A stretch of 64,000 nucleotides of DNA, taken from contig JAMYHX010000038.1 of assembly GCA_025529335.1 (NCBI GenBank), forward strand, positions 62,001 through 126,000, given 5' to 3'. The position numbers were made by a program, and so were the translations under genes. Positions 9,780-20,900 of the stretch are shown here, in pieces (the stretch's first letter is position 1; every line of letters begins with the position of its first letter). Origin of the DNA: Rhizopus sp. PT2906. Its lineage: Eukaryota; Mucoromycota; Mucoromycetes; Mucorales; Rhizopodaceae. The notes below the pieces were generated by a model. That model did no database searches, was not told the origin of the DNA, and worked only from the letters and a program-made list of their open reading frames with translations.

Positions 9780-10675
9780 AGTTGAGCTTTGATCCCTTTG
9801 CAAAAGTATTTCTTTTTTTATTGTATTCTTTTATAAGAAAAGTATACAGGCAATGGTTCCTGGCATGACACAACCCAAGCCAGAGACGCCAAACCGCCCT
9901 CGTCATGGATAGAGGTAGTCCCACCAAGCAAGTGATGTATGCACGGAGCGCAAGCTTTATTACCACCTTGCCAAGTCTCCCGATGGTGTGGGCTCTTTTC
10001 GACGACGGTTGCCTATCGCTCGCTCGTGTCCAGGAATAAAGAAGTCATCTAGGCGAAGCCCCCAGACGGCCTGAGGTCTTCGTCACCTCCGAGGACGGAA
10101 ATCTAGCCCATCGAGCTTCACCGCGGATAGGAGGATTTTTTGCCTATCACCCTTGGCAAGTCCCTCATCGGATACCAGGCCCCTTGTTTTTCAAATCAAT
10201 ACCAACTCCAGACGCTCACCCGGGTCAAGAAACAGACTGCGTCTAGCTATATATCGTTCTCTCCTCACCACGCCGGGATGCCAAGACGATTTGATAGGAA
10301 GATGCTTTCCACGAGCGCAAACAAAGCCTACCTTGTAAAGGTCCCTACGGCAAACTTGATTCATTTTGACGTTTGGGTAATCTTACTCCGCTCGCTCGTG
10401 TGGGTCGACACAGCCCTCTGTTGGCTCGAGAACAACAGCCTTGACTAAAGGAAACCACTACAGCAGGCAACTCCGGCCATCGTCATACCCAGGACCGGAT
10501 ATCAAGCCGTTCGGATCTCCACCCAAAGTGCAGGTTTCTACTCTAATGCCCTAACCGAGTCCCCAGACAGTCGAGCCCTTTCCACATGTGTGGTCCACGG
10601 CCAGTTCGAAAGTATTGCTCCGTCCGCCCGCTCTCGTCGATGTAACACCCCATTACCCTTGGTAAAAAATAAAAG
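9780..10675 (+). mobile_element. Decayed GC-richer insertion, probably transposon-derived
   Basis: Base composition changes sharply here: this block is clearly richer in G and C than everything around it. On the plus strand it reads in fragments, for example VMDRGSPTKQVMYARSASFI and TTLPSLPMVWALFDDGCLS from about 9904, then RRPEVFVTSEDGNLAHRASP and RIGGFFAYHPWQVPHRIPGP near 10070-10180, with further open pieces to about 10640 and many stops and frame changes. This pattern of one long reading broken by lesions suggests a dead element. The first fragment resembles, from memory only, N-terminal proteins of Mucorales retroelements. It ends near CGATGTAACACCCC at about 10638-10651, followed by A-rich DNA. 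No terminal repeats or target duplications could be defined. Confidence 0.4.
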
Positions 10676-11110
10676 AGGCTGTGAGAGTTGAAAGAATGGT
10701 TAAAGGGAAGAACCAAAGCATGTCATACGTCTGCAGCGTACTGGAACTAAAGCTTGGTCATGTAAATACTTTAAGAGAATCAGGTTTATCAAGCTATATG
10801 GGAATTGATAACAGCACACTAGAGTTGTGTAGACAATGCAGAAGACCATAATTGATCTGTACTAGTGAGAGTCCATGAGCGATGCCTCAATGCATGTGTT
10901 TGGCCCTGCAGAAGACGCAATCGGCCTTCCTAAAGTGAATCCATGGACCGTACACGGGACTAGCGTAGATACTCGAAAAGGTCACTGGCTTAGAGGGATG
11001 AGCATCCATGAACAACACGTTTGTTCAGTCATTAACGCATGAGCATGTTTAGTCAGGTTTATAAAAAAAAAAAAGATGAGAGAAAAAAAGAAAAGATTAA
11101 AAAGGGGGAA
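10676..11110. other. Repeat-like DNA with no clear gene
   Basis: A short open reading at about 10696-10850 (MVKGKNQSMSYVCSVLELKL, ending at a stop) has no family that I recognise. The segment leads directly into the truncated F-box copy. Confidence 0.35.
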
Positions 11111-12291
11111 AAGAATTTACTTGAAGAACTAGCTTTACCTTCGACAGTGGTTATCACAGACATACAAGATTTCATGTTCATTTGTAGTGCATGCTCCAAT
11201 TTAACCGACCTAGATCTGTATACCAATATGAACAATCGTACAAGTCTGATGACTGACTTTGCTGTATGTCCCTCATTGAACACTCTAAATGTTAGATGCC
11301 GTTCGTTGATACCCAAGGTGCTGGTTGATTATATTACTACAAGCTTGGTCAATCTTTCAAATATAACCTTTTGGATCGAAATAGCATCGACACAAGCAAA
11401 CTTTGATGAAATCTATAAGGAGCTAGAGGATTTTTTGTTTACACCTCAGAAGAAGGCAGTTTCTTTAACATTAAAAGCAGAAACAAGACACACGAGTGAT
11501 AATGAACAAATATATCCAATGATTGATGAATACCTCAACGTCGTCTATCATCCTTCTAAGCTTAAAGCATGTAATTCTATAAAATGGGTAGTAGTCAATT
11601 CCGTAGTGCTCGCCATAGATTTATGCAAGTCATGGGACCATACAATCGAATGCCAAGTCAGTATACCCTTAGATTTGTTTATTTACTTTATCGAAAAAGA
11701 TGATTTTACAAGCAGCAAAATGCCAAACGTTCATAAAATGTGCTTAGAGGAAGGATATATAGGGTTTCCCATGTCAAGAACTGTCGCTTTATTTATAGAA
11801 AAGGCTGCAACTTGCAGGAATTGACTCTTCGCTGGTACAGCGTAGAGGATACTTATGACTGTGTTTATGAATCAGTACGAATTTTGCGTATTGAAAAATC
11901 CATTTTTTATCCTGATTTTATCAAGAAGTTTACTATATCTTTTCCAAATTTGAAAGAATTACATTTGTACAAAGTCAGAATGTTTGACGATGTCAACTAC
12001 TTTAGAGATACTCTGATAGAATTGGATGGTCTGTACTTGGAAATATTATCATTGACTACCAATGGATGGCTAGATCCTGCAGAAATTCCAGAGGGAGCGC
12101 TTGTATGCGTAGAAGTAAAGGGAAGATGTCAATATATCAAAGTATGTGCTAGGGGGATTCCAAAGACTATAACAAATGAAGAAGGGGCTGCGTTGTGGGA
12201 CCGCTTGCCTAGTGAGCATAGATATCTCATAATGTATAGCGTTCCTGCTCGCTTTGAGCTGAATAATGTTTATATTGAACTGATGATATAA
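11039..12291 (+). pseudogene. Truncated, frameshifted copy of the F-box protein at 41.8-43.5 kb
   Basis: From about 11117 this follows the F-box gene at 41779-43497 closely (LPSTVVITDIQDFMFICSAC onward), sharing long identical DNA stretches. The N-terminal 187 or so residues, including the F-box, are missing and replaced by a Lys-rich leader (MSMFSQVYKKKKDERKKEKI). At about 11803 a one-base loss (GGCTGCAACTTG here against GGCTTGTAACTTG there) shifts the frame. The first ORF therefore ends at 11824, and the match continues in another frame to the stop at 12291. The 3' end (RFELNNVYIEL) and about 80 bases of downstream DNA also match, so the duplication covered the 3' flank. It is a dead or at best truncated duplicate. 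Confidence 0.8.
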
Positions 12292-13438
12292 TAATAAAAA
12301 AGTTTTTTTACTTTATCAACACAAGATCAATGGGTAATTTTATTTTCGCAAGTGCTTAAATTAGATGGCACGTTCTTTATCTTTACTGAAGTAGACTCTA
12401 CAGAGCATGAACGTATCCGAACAATAAACTTGGAAGAGTAATATCATTTGTATGGTTACAATCTTGCTACAAGAAGACAAAATGAACACCAAGAGTGTCA
12501 TTTAGACGAATTTAAGTATATTAGTGAATGACCTACTAGCTGCCTCTGCACGTTTACAAAACTATCAGAGAATCCACAACTATTTCTATCAAGATAAATA
12601 GTACGTCGCTCTCTTACATGGTGTGTATTTTAACAACACTATGTATGGAATAAATTTCAAAAGTTAAAGTTCAAGGCATATATTACAAGCAAAAAGGAGT
12701 TCAAGAAATTGTTAAAAGACTCTTTGACAACAGCAAAAAGTATGACACATCAAGTATAGTTGGCGCTAAAAATCAAAACCCAGTCAAAAGCAAGCCTGTA
12801 CCACTACCTCCTGCTGATCTCCTTTTCTTCTGTCAACTGAAGTGGATTATTGTGTTCGGAAATGGTTTTTTTTTATTAAGAATGAAAAGAAAACAAGCTG
12901 CACCTACAAGACGAATGACTGAAGAAATCAAACGAAAATGCAAACAATCTAACGGGGGAAACCGAATTTATATATATTGACGAACATTTAATAAGCGCGA
13001 AACCAATCGATTAAATAATATCTTCATTACTGGATCAAAGCAAAGAGTACACTCTGAATATTGTGGCACGGTGTGGGATTCGTGATGTAAATAGTACATT
13101 AAAGATGTATAATGCCTTTGTTTACAATTCAAAACATGGCAATGAAAGCCCTCTAAAAGGTTAATTGTACCGTGAATATAATGCGCTGTTCATAACAGTA
13201 ATACATTCTTTAACGCCTCGGCAATTATAAACAGGTAAACTTTATTTTATCCATCAGTCCTCTGGTTATGGACCCAATTAAACCTTAAATCTTCTCTTCC
13301 GATTTTATCAAGACTTATCTACTTGAAACAAGCAAACAGGGAACAAAAGAGAAAGAGCACTGTATCAATTTAAAATAAAGAATACTTTTATCTCTCTCTT
13401 TATCTCTCTCTCTTTACTGATTTCAAGGAGAAAATAAG
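12292..13438. other. Decayed repeat or gene remnants
   Basis: Downstream of the F-box copy, broken open stretches include one at about 12770-12860 (KSKPVPLPPADLLFFCQLKW) and one at about 13035-13160 (EYTLNIVARCGIRDVNSTLK), each ending at stops. They resemble remnants of a protein-coding repeat, but no family can be named. A short ORF begins at 13441 (MSSSIETLFIRGNMYNDKRV, 33 residues) after a CT tract and overlaps the end of the next gene on the other strand; it is not supported as a gene. Confidence 0.35.
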
Positions 13439-13538
13439 AAATGTCCTCCTCAATCGAAACCCTGTTCATCCGCGGCAATATGTACAATGATAAACGTGTT
13501 TCCCTTTTAATTAAACTGACACACAAAGAAGGAGGTAA

Positions 13539-14724
13539 TTAAACTTTCCAGGGTAAATGACCACTGTAAAGAGTATTATCCGAAGGACAATAGTTGAAAA
13601 GGGGAGCAAGTACAGGACAGGAGGAAGCATATGGATGTCTAATGATAATAAAAGAAAAGGCGGTTAGTTTTAAATAAACAAGATGAATCACTTGCCTTCT
13701 TCTAAATGGGTTTCTATTCATTTTCTTCTGCTTCAAACTGCCATGGCAGCCATAGAGATCACTCTCAAAGGGATGATACGAGTTTTCGTACTCACCCTTT
13801 TTGCGACTTTCGGAATCACCCTCAGGTGGATCAATACCAATATATTCAAACCTAACAGCAACCATATTAATTGAAGCACGAGTACTTTTTTCGTTCCCTC
13901 TTACTGTTTAGCAGGGTATCCAATAGCTAATCTATGTATCTTTTCAAATCGATCTCTCTTGAACTCAAATCCGATCATGGTTACCTTTGTTGGATAATCC
14001 CCTGTCATTTCAGAAAAGCGACAGATGGAAAACAACAAGTTTTCATGTGAGTCCTTGGCAAATTCTTCTGTGATCATCCTATTGCGCAAGTTCAAATGGT
14101 CTGGTTCGTCCTGTATCAGTATCTGAGCAATTTTCCAATAAGAGAATGACTCGGATCTAGGTCCAGCGCTCGCTCTTGTCTCTCCACTATATTGAAACAA
14201 TAATAAAATTCAGGGGCAATTCGTTCCCTCTCTTCTCTATTTCTATTCTCTGATTCTCTTTTTCTTTACCCAGAAAAGATCAGCACAGCATTATCGTCCT
14301 TCTTCAAGATATCGATGCCTCTTTTGATATGATCCACAAATGTCTTTACTTGACCACCTTTTTGAAAGGGCTCCAGGATCCAGTTGGCATCAATGTCGAG
14401 TTGGTCAAGATCATGTGGGCCTATATAGATGGCATGACCTGCTACAATAACGGCATGTTGTTGTGAAGATAAGGGTAAAGGAGGTAAGAATTCTTGTGTG
14501 TTTATCAAATATCCAGGTGTTTGTTGTCTACGATGCTGTACGAGATTAAAGAATAAGCTAAGAGAAAGAATGATAAAGAGAATGATGGGTAAATGCCGTT
14601 TGTTCACAAGTCGTTTCCATAAGTATGTATTTGTTGTCGGTTGTCCAGTTGTGAAGGAGGCGGTATCAATGTGAAGAGGCAACAGTGGCTTTCTTTTTGA
14701 ATTAGTATTGCCATTCGATGACAT
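13539..14724 (-). CDS. DUF218-type membrane-anchored protein (YdcF/SanA-like)
   Basis: Exons 14724-14270, 14186-13905, 13851-13696 and 13638-13539 give 330 residues. Translation starts at the ATG at 14724; the reading extends upstream only with a GTG. A single hydrophobic segment (LPIILFIILSLSLFFNLV, about residues 49-66) makes a type II anchor. Then follow HAVIVAGHAIYIGPHD, LIFSGGETRASAGPRSES and a C-terminal RNPFRRRHPYASSCP. The S-G-G-x-T segment is the core of the DUF218 fold (yeast-type uncharacterised membrane proteins and bacterial SanA/YdcF). The biochemical role is unknown. The last intron (13639-13695) has a GC donor, AG|GCAAGT, the usual context for a GC-AG intron; it is a multiple of three and stop-free, so unspliced reading stays open, but splicing gives the expected R-x-H-P-Y join. 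Confidence 0.7.
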
Positions 14725-15759
14725 TGTATGCACAAGAAGGGAAAAAAGGAAAACAAATAATAAAACTTATTTAATGGTCACGTGGACTATCAACAAACAT
14801 CTTTTCCCCCTCTTTTTTATAAACTGGGGCGCATTAGAAACACAAGAGGGAAGGTTTTGGTAGTGTATCTTTATTGGATACACAGGGTTGATCACAACGG
14901 CAACATTGGTCCAATCATTGTAGGAGATACAAATAATGTTGAAGATTCCATTGAATTTATTTCCCAAACAAAACAATTCTAAAATGTTGAAGATTTAAAA
15001 TAAAAAGAAATTTCTTTTTATAATCAATTAAAAATACAAAAAATCAATTTGGCGATAAAGACACGGTATGAAATGATATCATATTTTACAACTAACTCTT
15101 TTATGTATTTTTATACGTAATACACTTGAATTTGTACACATTCGGATCTTCTTCTCCCTTGCTTTGTAGTCTATATGAAAAAAAAAGCGCGTTTTTTCTT
15201 TATTATTTGTTGCCATTGATAATAAAAAACGAAAAGAGACAAGCCTTGTTTCAAAGACAACAATCAAAAAGATCAAGAAAAGCAAGATGCTTGCTTTCTT
15301 TTCATTCTTTTTTCTTTCTTTGTTTGCACTATTTCCTTTTCATTCTTTTTTTTCCGATTTTCCTTGTTCAATTTACATTCTTTTAATGAATTTATACATT
15401 TCGTAATGAATACATGACCTGTAGTTTCTTCAATTCTGGTCCAGATCCACAACCATCACTCCACCATGTTTTCCCACCATGGATACACGATCCAAGCGGA
15501 GAATAAGGAGCATAAAATCATGACATTTCTTCCAAAAAGTACTCATGCCATCGATCAATAGTGTAACAGACGGCGTTTGAAGGGGATGGAAATTATACTA
15601 ATCACGTGTATGACAAATATACAACATTTCAAAAAAAAATAGAATTTGCCCTTATTTTTTAGCGGTTATTTAAAATGATTGGACCCTTTAAATTAACCCT
15701 TTTAACTCTTTTTCTTCTTTTTCTTTTTCTTTATTTTATATTTTTTTTGTAAAAAAAAA
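14725..15759. other. Intergenic
   Basis: About 1 kb of AT-rich DNA between two divergent genes. It carries pyrimidine-rich tracts (about 15300-15390 and 15705-15745), the latter just before the next ATG. Short ORFs here have no recognisable content. Confidence 0.5.
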
Positions 15760-16721
15760 ATGACAGAATTTAAAGATGTCAAAAAACCTAGGAACTACAA
15801 GTATTGGTCAGATGATGAAGTCAAAAAGATACTCGAATGGTTTAATTTACCTGAAAATGAAGGTAAACTGGCACGTAATAAAGCACAAGCGTGTAGAGAA
15901 GTTGCCAAAGAATTATTTGATGGAGATGAATACATGGCAATATCTGTTAGATCAAAATTGATGTCACTCGAGAAAAACTTTAGAGAAGTAGAACAATTGA
16001 CTAAAAAGCTGAATGATCCAATATCAAACCAAGAGAAAGCATTAATTCAAGGTAAAAAAAAAAAAATGATATCATGATCCCTTTATTTTTTAACTAAACA
16101 TGTTTAGATAAAATTAATGAACTTTATAAATTTCATAAAGATTGTAAACAATTATTTGGAAAACCAGATTCAAGAATACCTTCTGTCCAAACATCACCTA
16201 ACGTCATCCCATCTCCTATTCATAATAACACATCACAGCATCCTCCTCCACCTTTGATCTATCATGCTTCAGATCAACCCAAGCTACCTCATTTAGATAA
16301 AGATCGTCTTCGAGAACTATCTCATCCGATATCTCTGCCTTCATCGTCCTGGTAAAATAGAATGTAATCATTTCCATTCAATCTTTCGGAACACTAACTT
16401 CGGTCTTAACCTAGGCCACTTCCGCGACTCTCGATAGGTTCAATAGAAGACAATGAGACAAGAAAGAGAAGAACGAGTGATTGCAGTGAGTCGTCTGGTC
16501 ACAGCCATTGTGACTCTAATGTTAAAATTGCTCGATATCAAGCCAGACAAGCATCCTATGCTGCAAAACAAGCACATTATGAAGCCGTGAAAGCAGAATG
16601 TGAGCGATCAAAGATGGAATATGCAATTCAATTGGCTAAATTAGAACTCGATAAGGAAGCATTAGCAGTAAAAAGAATAGAGCTCGAATTGGAACTATTA
16701 AAGCAAAAAAGAGAATCTTAA
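15760..16721 (+). CDS. SANT/trihelix-like protein with C-terminal coiled coil
   Basis: Exons 15760-16051, 16108-16351 and 16415-16721 give 280 residues. The N-terminal ~100 residues contain KYWSDDEVKKILEWFNLPEN, then a conserved helical core with ISVRSKLMSLEKNFREVEQL. This is the layout of a Myb/SANT-like DNA-binding domain of the kind expanded in fungi (W at the start of helix 1). The middle is Pro/Ser/His-rich and disordered (about residues 115-180). The end is a long alanine- and charge-rich helix (QARQASYAAKQAHYEAVKAE) ending in repeated Leu-Glu heptads, likely a dimerising coiled coil. It is probably a DNA-binding regulator, possibly descended from a transposon; this is inferred from layout. 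Confidence 0.6.
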
Positions 16722-17143
16722 TTATTCTTATTCTTATTGTACTACCTTGAATCCCCATAATTCGGTAAAAGTACAAATAAAGAAATTCAATGATGATTGG
16801 ATAAGCTTATTACTAACGTTTCCTTCTTCTTATCCATTCGCTTCTTTGTTTACATCATTCTACAGCAACTCCCCGTGACTTGTTATTAAGCATATACATG
16901 TATACACACACATACAAATGTTGAATAAGATGTTAAAGTGAATATATGCTCCTTCCTTCCCTCTTTCTCTCTCACTACTTGAGAAGTCACGTGCGTACGC
17001 ATTTAAAGAAAAGAATAACGTTTGTTCATAAAGATGTAAACATATGCAGCAAAAAGTCTATGTCGGAAGCCAAATTTATAGACGTTGAAAGAAACGACTC
17101 GTTTTTTTTTGCTTTTTTTGCTTTTTTGCTTTTCTTTCAAATT
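16722..17143. other. Intergenic
   Basis: No gene recognised. An ORF from 16946 runs into the first exon of the E2 gene in frame, but the conserved N-terminus MALKRIQREL fixes the start at 17144. Confidence 0.5.
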
Positions 17144-17924
17144 ATGGCACTCAAAAGAATTCAAAGAGTAAGAAAATGAAGAAATATAAATAGTTTACAC
17201 GTTTTTATACTTTATAAAAAAAAAAGGAATTAGCAGAAATAACTAAAAGTGCACCAGCAGATATCTCAGTTGATCCCATGGAGGGAAACATATTTCATTG
17301 GACTGGTAATATATATATATACAACATGTTCGAACTAATGAAGCTCATTATATACTTTTATTTAGGCACTATAATAGGACCTGTAAGAAGAAGAAGAATG
17401 TAAAAAAGAAGAAGAAACTAATGTCACTGTATAGAAAAATACCCCTTATCAAGGTGGTCATTTCAAACTGGATATTCTCTTTTCTTCAGACTATCCTTTT
17501 AAACCACCCAAGGTAATAAAATATGAGTACGAATGCAAGATATTAAACTGCTTGGTAGATCAAGTTTATAACGAAAATTTATCATCCAAACATTGATGAC
17601 GATGGATCTATCTGTATTGACCACCTTAAGCCTGATGTCTGGAAACCTGCTACCAAGCTAATCAATGGTAAAATATAAATATGCCGATATGTGAGTTAAT
17701 TAAAACTTGATTTATCAATAGTATTGCAAGCGATTGCTGCATTATTAGAAAATCCTAACCCAGACGATGCCCTCGTTGCTTCTATTGCTGAAACATACAA
17801 TAAGAATCGCACCAAGTTTAACAAGATTGCAAAAGAATATGTTGACAAGGTAAAAGCAAAAAAAAAAAAAAAGAGAAATTCTATAGCAAATAATAATGTT
17901 TATACATAGTATGCTACTCCATGA
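17144..17924 (+). CDS. UBC4: Ubiquitin-conjugating enzyme E2, UBC4/5 class
   Basis: Seven exons: 17144-17167, 17227-17305, 17366-17382, 17435-17512, 17565-17667, 17722-17849, 17910-17924, giving 147 residues, the exact size of the class. E2s carry ubiquitin as a thioester and pass it to E3-bound targets. The UBC fold is complete: MALKRIQREL, GNIFHWTGTIIGP, PYQGGHFKLDILF, YPFKPPK, then H-P-N (73-75) and the active Cys at about residue 83 in GSICIDHLKPDVWKPA. The end is AKEYVDKYATP, as in Ubc4/UbcH5. Sequence differences from canonical Ubc4 (for example HWTGTIIGPKNTPYQ, and DHL after the Cys) suggest a diverged paralogue. Exons as short as 15 and 17 bases show how finely genes are split here. 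Confidence 0.9.
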
Positions 17925-17991
17925 TTTATACACCCTTTTTTTGTCTTTTTCTTTATATCATTTATGTACATAAATACTCTTTTTTGTGTAT

Positions 17992-20900
17992 TCAAACCAA
18001 AGCAAAACTGGAGTAAATGTTTGCAGATGTTACAAAATCAATGCTGTTCAAACGCTTGTTGACTGGGATAGCATCAATATCGTCTACATAAATAAAGAAT
18101 TGATGCTCCTTGTAATAATTATGAGCAATGTTATCCATAAATTCGAGTGTATCCTTTTCTTGCCTCTCGCCGGATGACCACACTCGAAGTATATCAAGTC
18201 TTCCTTCGCTCAAAGCTAATGTTATCTTGACCACAGCTTCTTGTCCCCTAAAGGGATGTCACGTTAGCTTGCATTATATAATATCATAAAGACAATACGA
18301 ACGCTGTTGCATGTATTTCGTTATTGATCACATGTTTCATTTGAACAAAGAAATTATGTGGCAGCACAAACTTCCATTTCCCATTTGCTATCGTGTCTGC
18401 ATTCAACTAATAAACGTATAAATAAATCATGATACATCAGATATATACAGTATTATTACCTTGGCCACTTGTTCACTGATATCATCAATGATTCCAGGAC
18501 GATGAATAATATTTTTAGCATCGGTCGTAATAAACCCGCCTGAATAATTAGGAAACACTTGTTCAGGTGGTAACATGTCTCCTGTAGACAGATCAGGTAC
18601 ACCAAACTCCCAAATCTGTGTTGATGGTTCCTTCTTGTGTCTTGTCAAACTCTTTGTGAATATGGTCTTGTTGTATCTATCAAACTATAAAAACCTAAAT
18701 GTCTCACTCTTTTTATACAAGAATAAAACTTACCATCATGACATGAGACTTGGAAACGGATTGTGTATGGGTTGCATTGAGCGACTTGGCAAGTAATGTG
18801 GCAGCAAGTGAGTTTCCGTAAATAAAGAACTTGGCTTCTGTTCTTAAACGTTTCAACTATGTGGAATATTGTATCAAACAGAATGAATTAAGATATCAAA
18901 CTTACCTCGGGTGGGAAGCGCAAGTAGGCAGCTGTCAATTCCCATTCGAGCATCGTATAATCTCGATTCGTCAATGGGCCTACTCCTGAAAGTCCTTCCA
19001 TAACCTTTGGCTTTTCAGGAACACCTTCGATATAGATGGCACATAGCTGATGGTAATAGTTCATTAAACCATGGTCAGAAGGTACATTAGTCAACTTGTG
19101 GAGATCGATTACGGGCAACAGCACGAGAATATCCTTGGTGTCGTTTGTATCATATGCGAGACCAGCCTATCATTGTGTTATTATATTTTTTGTTTATATA
19201 TATCTGTGCACTCACAATCTCGTTTACTTGCAAAAAGCTTCTTAACTTGCCAAAGTTCACCAGTGATTTAGTCATCAGAATGTCTATCAACGTGATACGA
19301 CGATTATGGATAATCTCATTCAAGGCTCGAAGCGGAAGGTAAGAAATAATATAAAGCTGATTAGGACCCTTTGCTTGTGCGTTGATGAGTTGTCTATAGA
19401 AATTTGTTAGAATACATCAAATACAACACATAATACATTACATGATTTTATCTCGATGATAACATTTCTGCTTTCGCTTCAATGTGATGGGCGCAATTTC
19501 TTTATCTCCTTTAAACAAGACAACATCCATTTCGAGATCTTTATGTTGCAGTAGTTCTCCATTCTCCTCTGGACTTTGCTTTGGATCGGATTGTTGTTGC
19601 TTTTTAATTCTTGGGTCTTTTCCTACTATTGTTTTCAATCGAGGATCTCTTGCCTCATTGATGATACTGATCTTGGGTTGATCCTGTCTCTGGGGAGATA
19701 GACGAGACTGCTGCTGCTGCTGTTGTTGTTGTTGTTGTTGTTGTTGTGAGTACATGGGTGCAGGATGAAGCCTTGGATATTGCTTTGGAGGAGAAGGAGA
19801 AGGAGGAGGCACGGACGCGAAAGAAGGAGGTGATGTTGGTTGATGAAACTTTGGAGTTTGTTGATTAAGTTTGGGCTTGAATCCTTGTTGAGCCAATTTA
19901 TATTGAAATGGCCTAGATGAGCTGAGAGCAAAGCTGGGTAATTGTGCAGTAGGTTGTTGTTGTTGAAGGATAGGCTTGGGCAGAATAGCCTGCTGTTGTT
20001 GAAGGATGGGTTTGGGTGGAGTAACCTGTTGTTGCTGGACAGGCTTGGGTAATTGTGGAGTAGGCGCCGATACTTGCTGGACAGGCTTAGGAGGCTGTGG
20101 ATTAGGCACTTGAGTAGGGTTGAGTGGCATAGATTGCTGTTGCTGGACATGTTTGGGGGACTGTGGAATAGCCTGTTGTTGGATAGACTTGGGCACCTCA
20201 GGATGTTTTCCTTGGACAGGTTTAGGAGACTGTGGAGCAGGTACTGATACATGCTGAGCAGTCTTGGGTGTCTGTACTGGCACCTGTGTCTGGATCGATG
20301 ACTGAATTGCTTGAGCAGGCAATTTTGTTGTTTGAATAAGTGGTTCGGATGGTTGGCTGACCGTGGCAGATGTGGATGCTGAAGCCCCTGAAGGCTGTGA
20401 TGGTGCCAATATATTAGAATGCTGTTGTTGATCTTGCTGTTGGTCTGGCTTTGGTAAAACGGTTTGAACTTTCTTTGGAGGCTGTGTAGATGCTGGTGGC
20501 CATTGTGGCTTCTTTGTTGGGAACGTATGACTTAACAGTTCCATGGTTTGTTCTACTAAAAGGATGAGTATCTAACCAACATATACGTTCTTCACCTACG
20601 CTTTGATTTATCCATGTTAAGGTTATTATTGCTACTGGAAGCAAGAGAAGAAGTCGTATTTTTATATAATGTGGATCTAAAGCGTTCAGTTGAGGCTTGT
20701 TGATTTGTTGTTAGTGCCCTGTTACTTTCTATATTCTTCAAAATCGCATCAATGTTCACCTCCGCCACTATATAAAAAGTGAATTTCTACTTTTTACAAT
20801 TGTCTCTCTCTTGTTACCTTTTGGCTGTGTATGACGTGCTCGTTTTACTTTAGTATAATGCATAATATCCGGGTCCTAAGATATATTAATATAAGCTAAT

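Noticed and set aside
9780..10675. GC-rich block as ribosomal DNA or bacterial transfer
   Set aside because: No rRNA-like conserved segments were recognised, and the broken protein-like readings fit a dead retroelement better.
13441..13542. Short ORF MSSSIETLFIRGN... after a CT tract
   Set aside because: It has only 33 residues, no splice continuation of reasonable length was found, and it overlaps the end of the DUF218 gene on the other strand.
16946..17143. N-terminal extension of the E2 enzyme
   Set aside because: The frame is open, but the family start MALKRIQREL and exact length fix the initiation codon at 17144.
19635..20252. Minus-strand Leu/Ser/Asn-rich ORF
   Set aside because: It is a frame shadow of the Gln/Pro-rich middle exon of the chromodomain protein.
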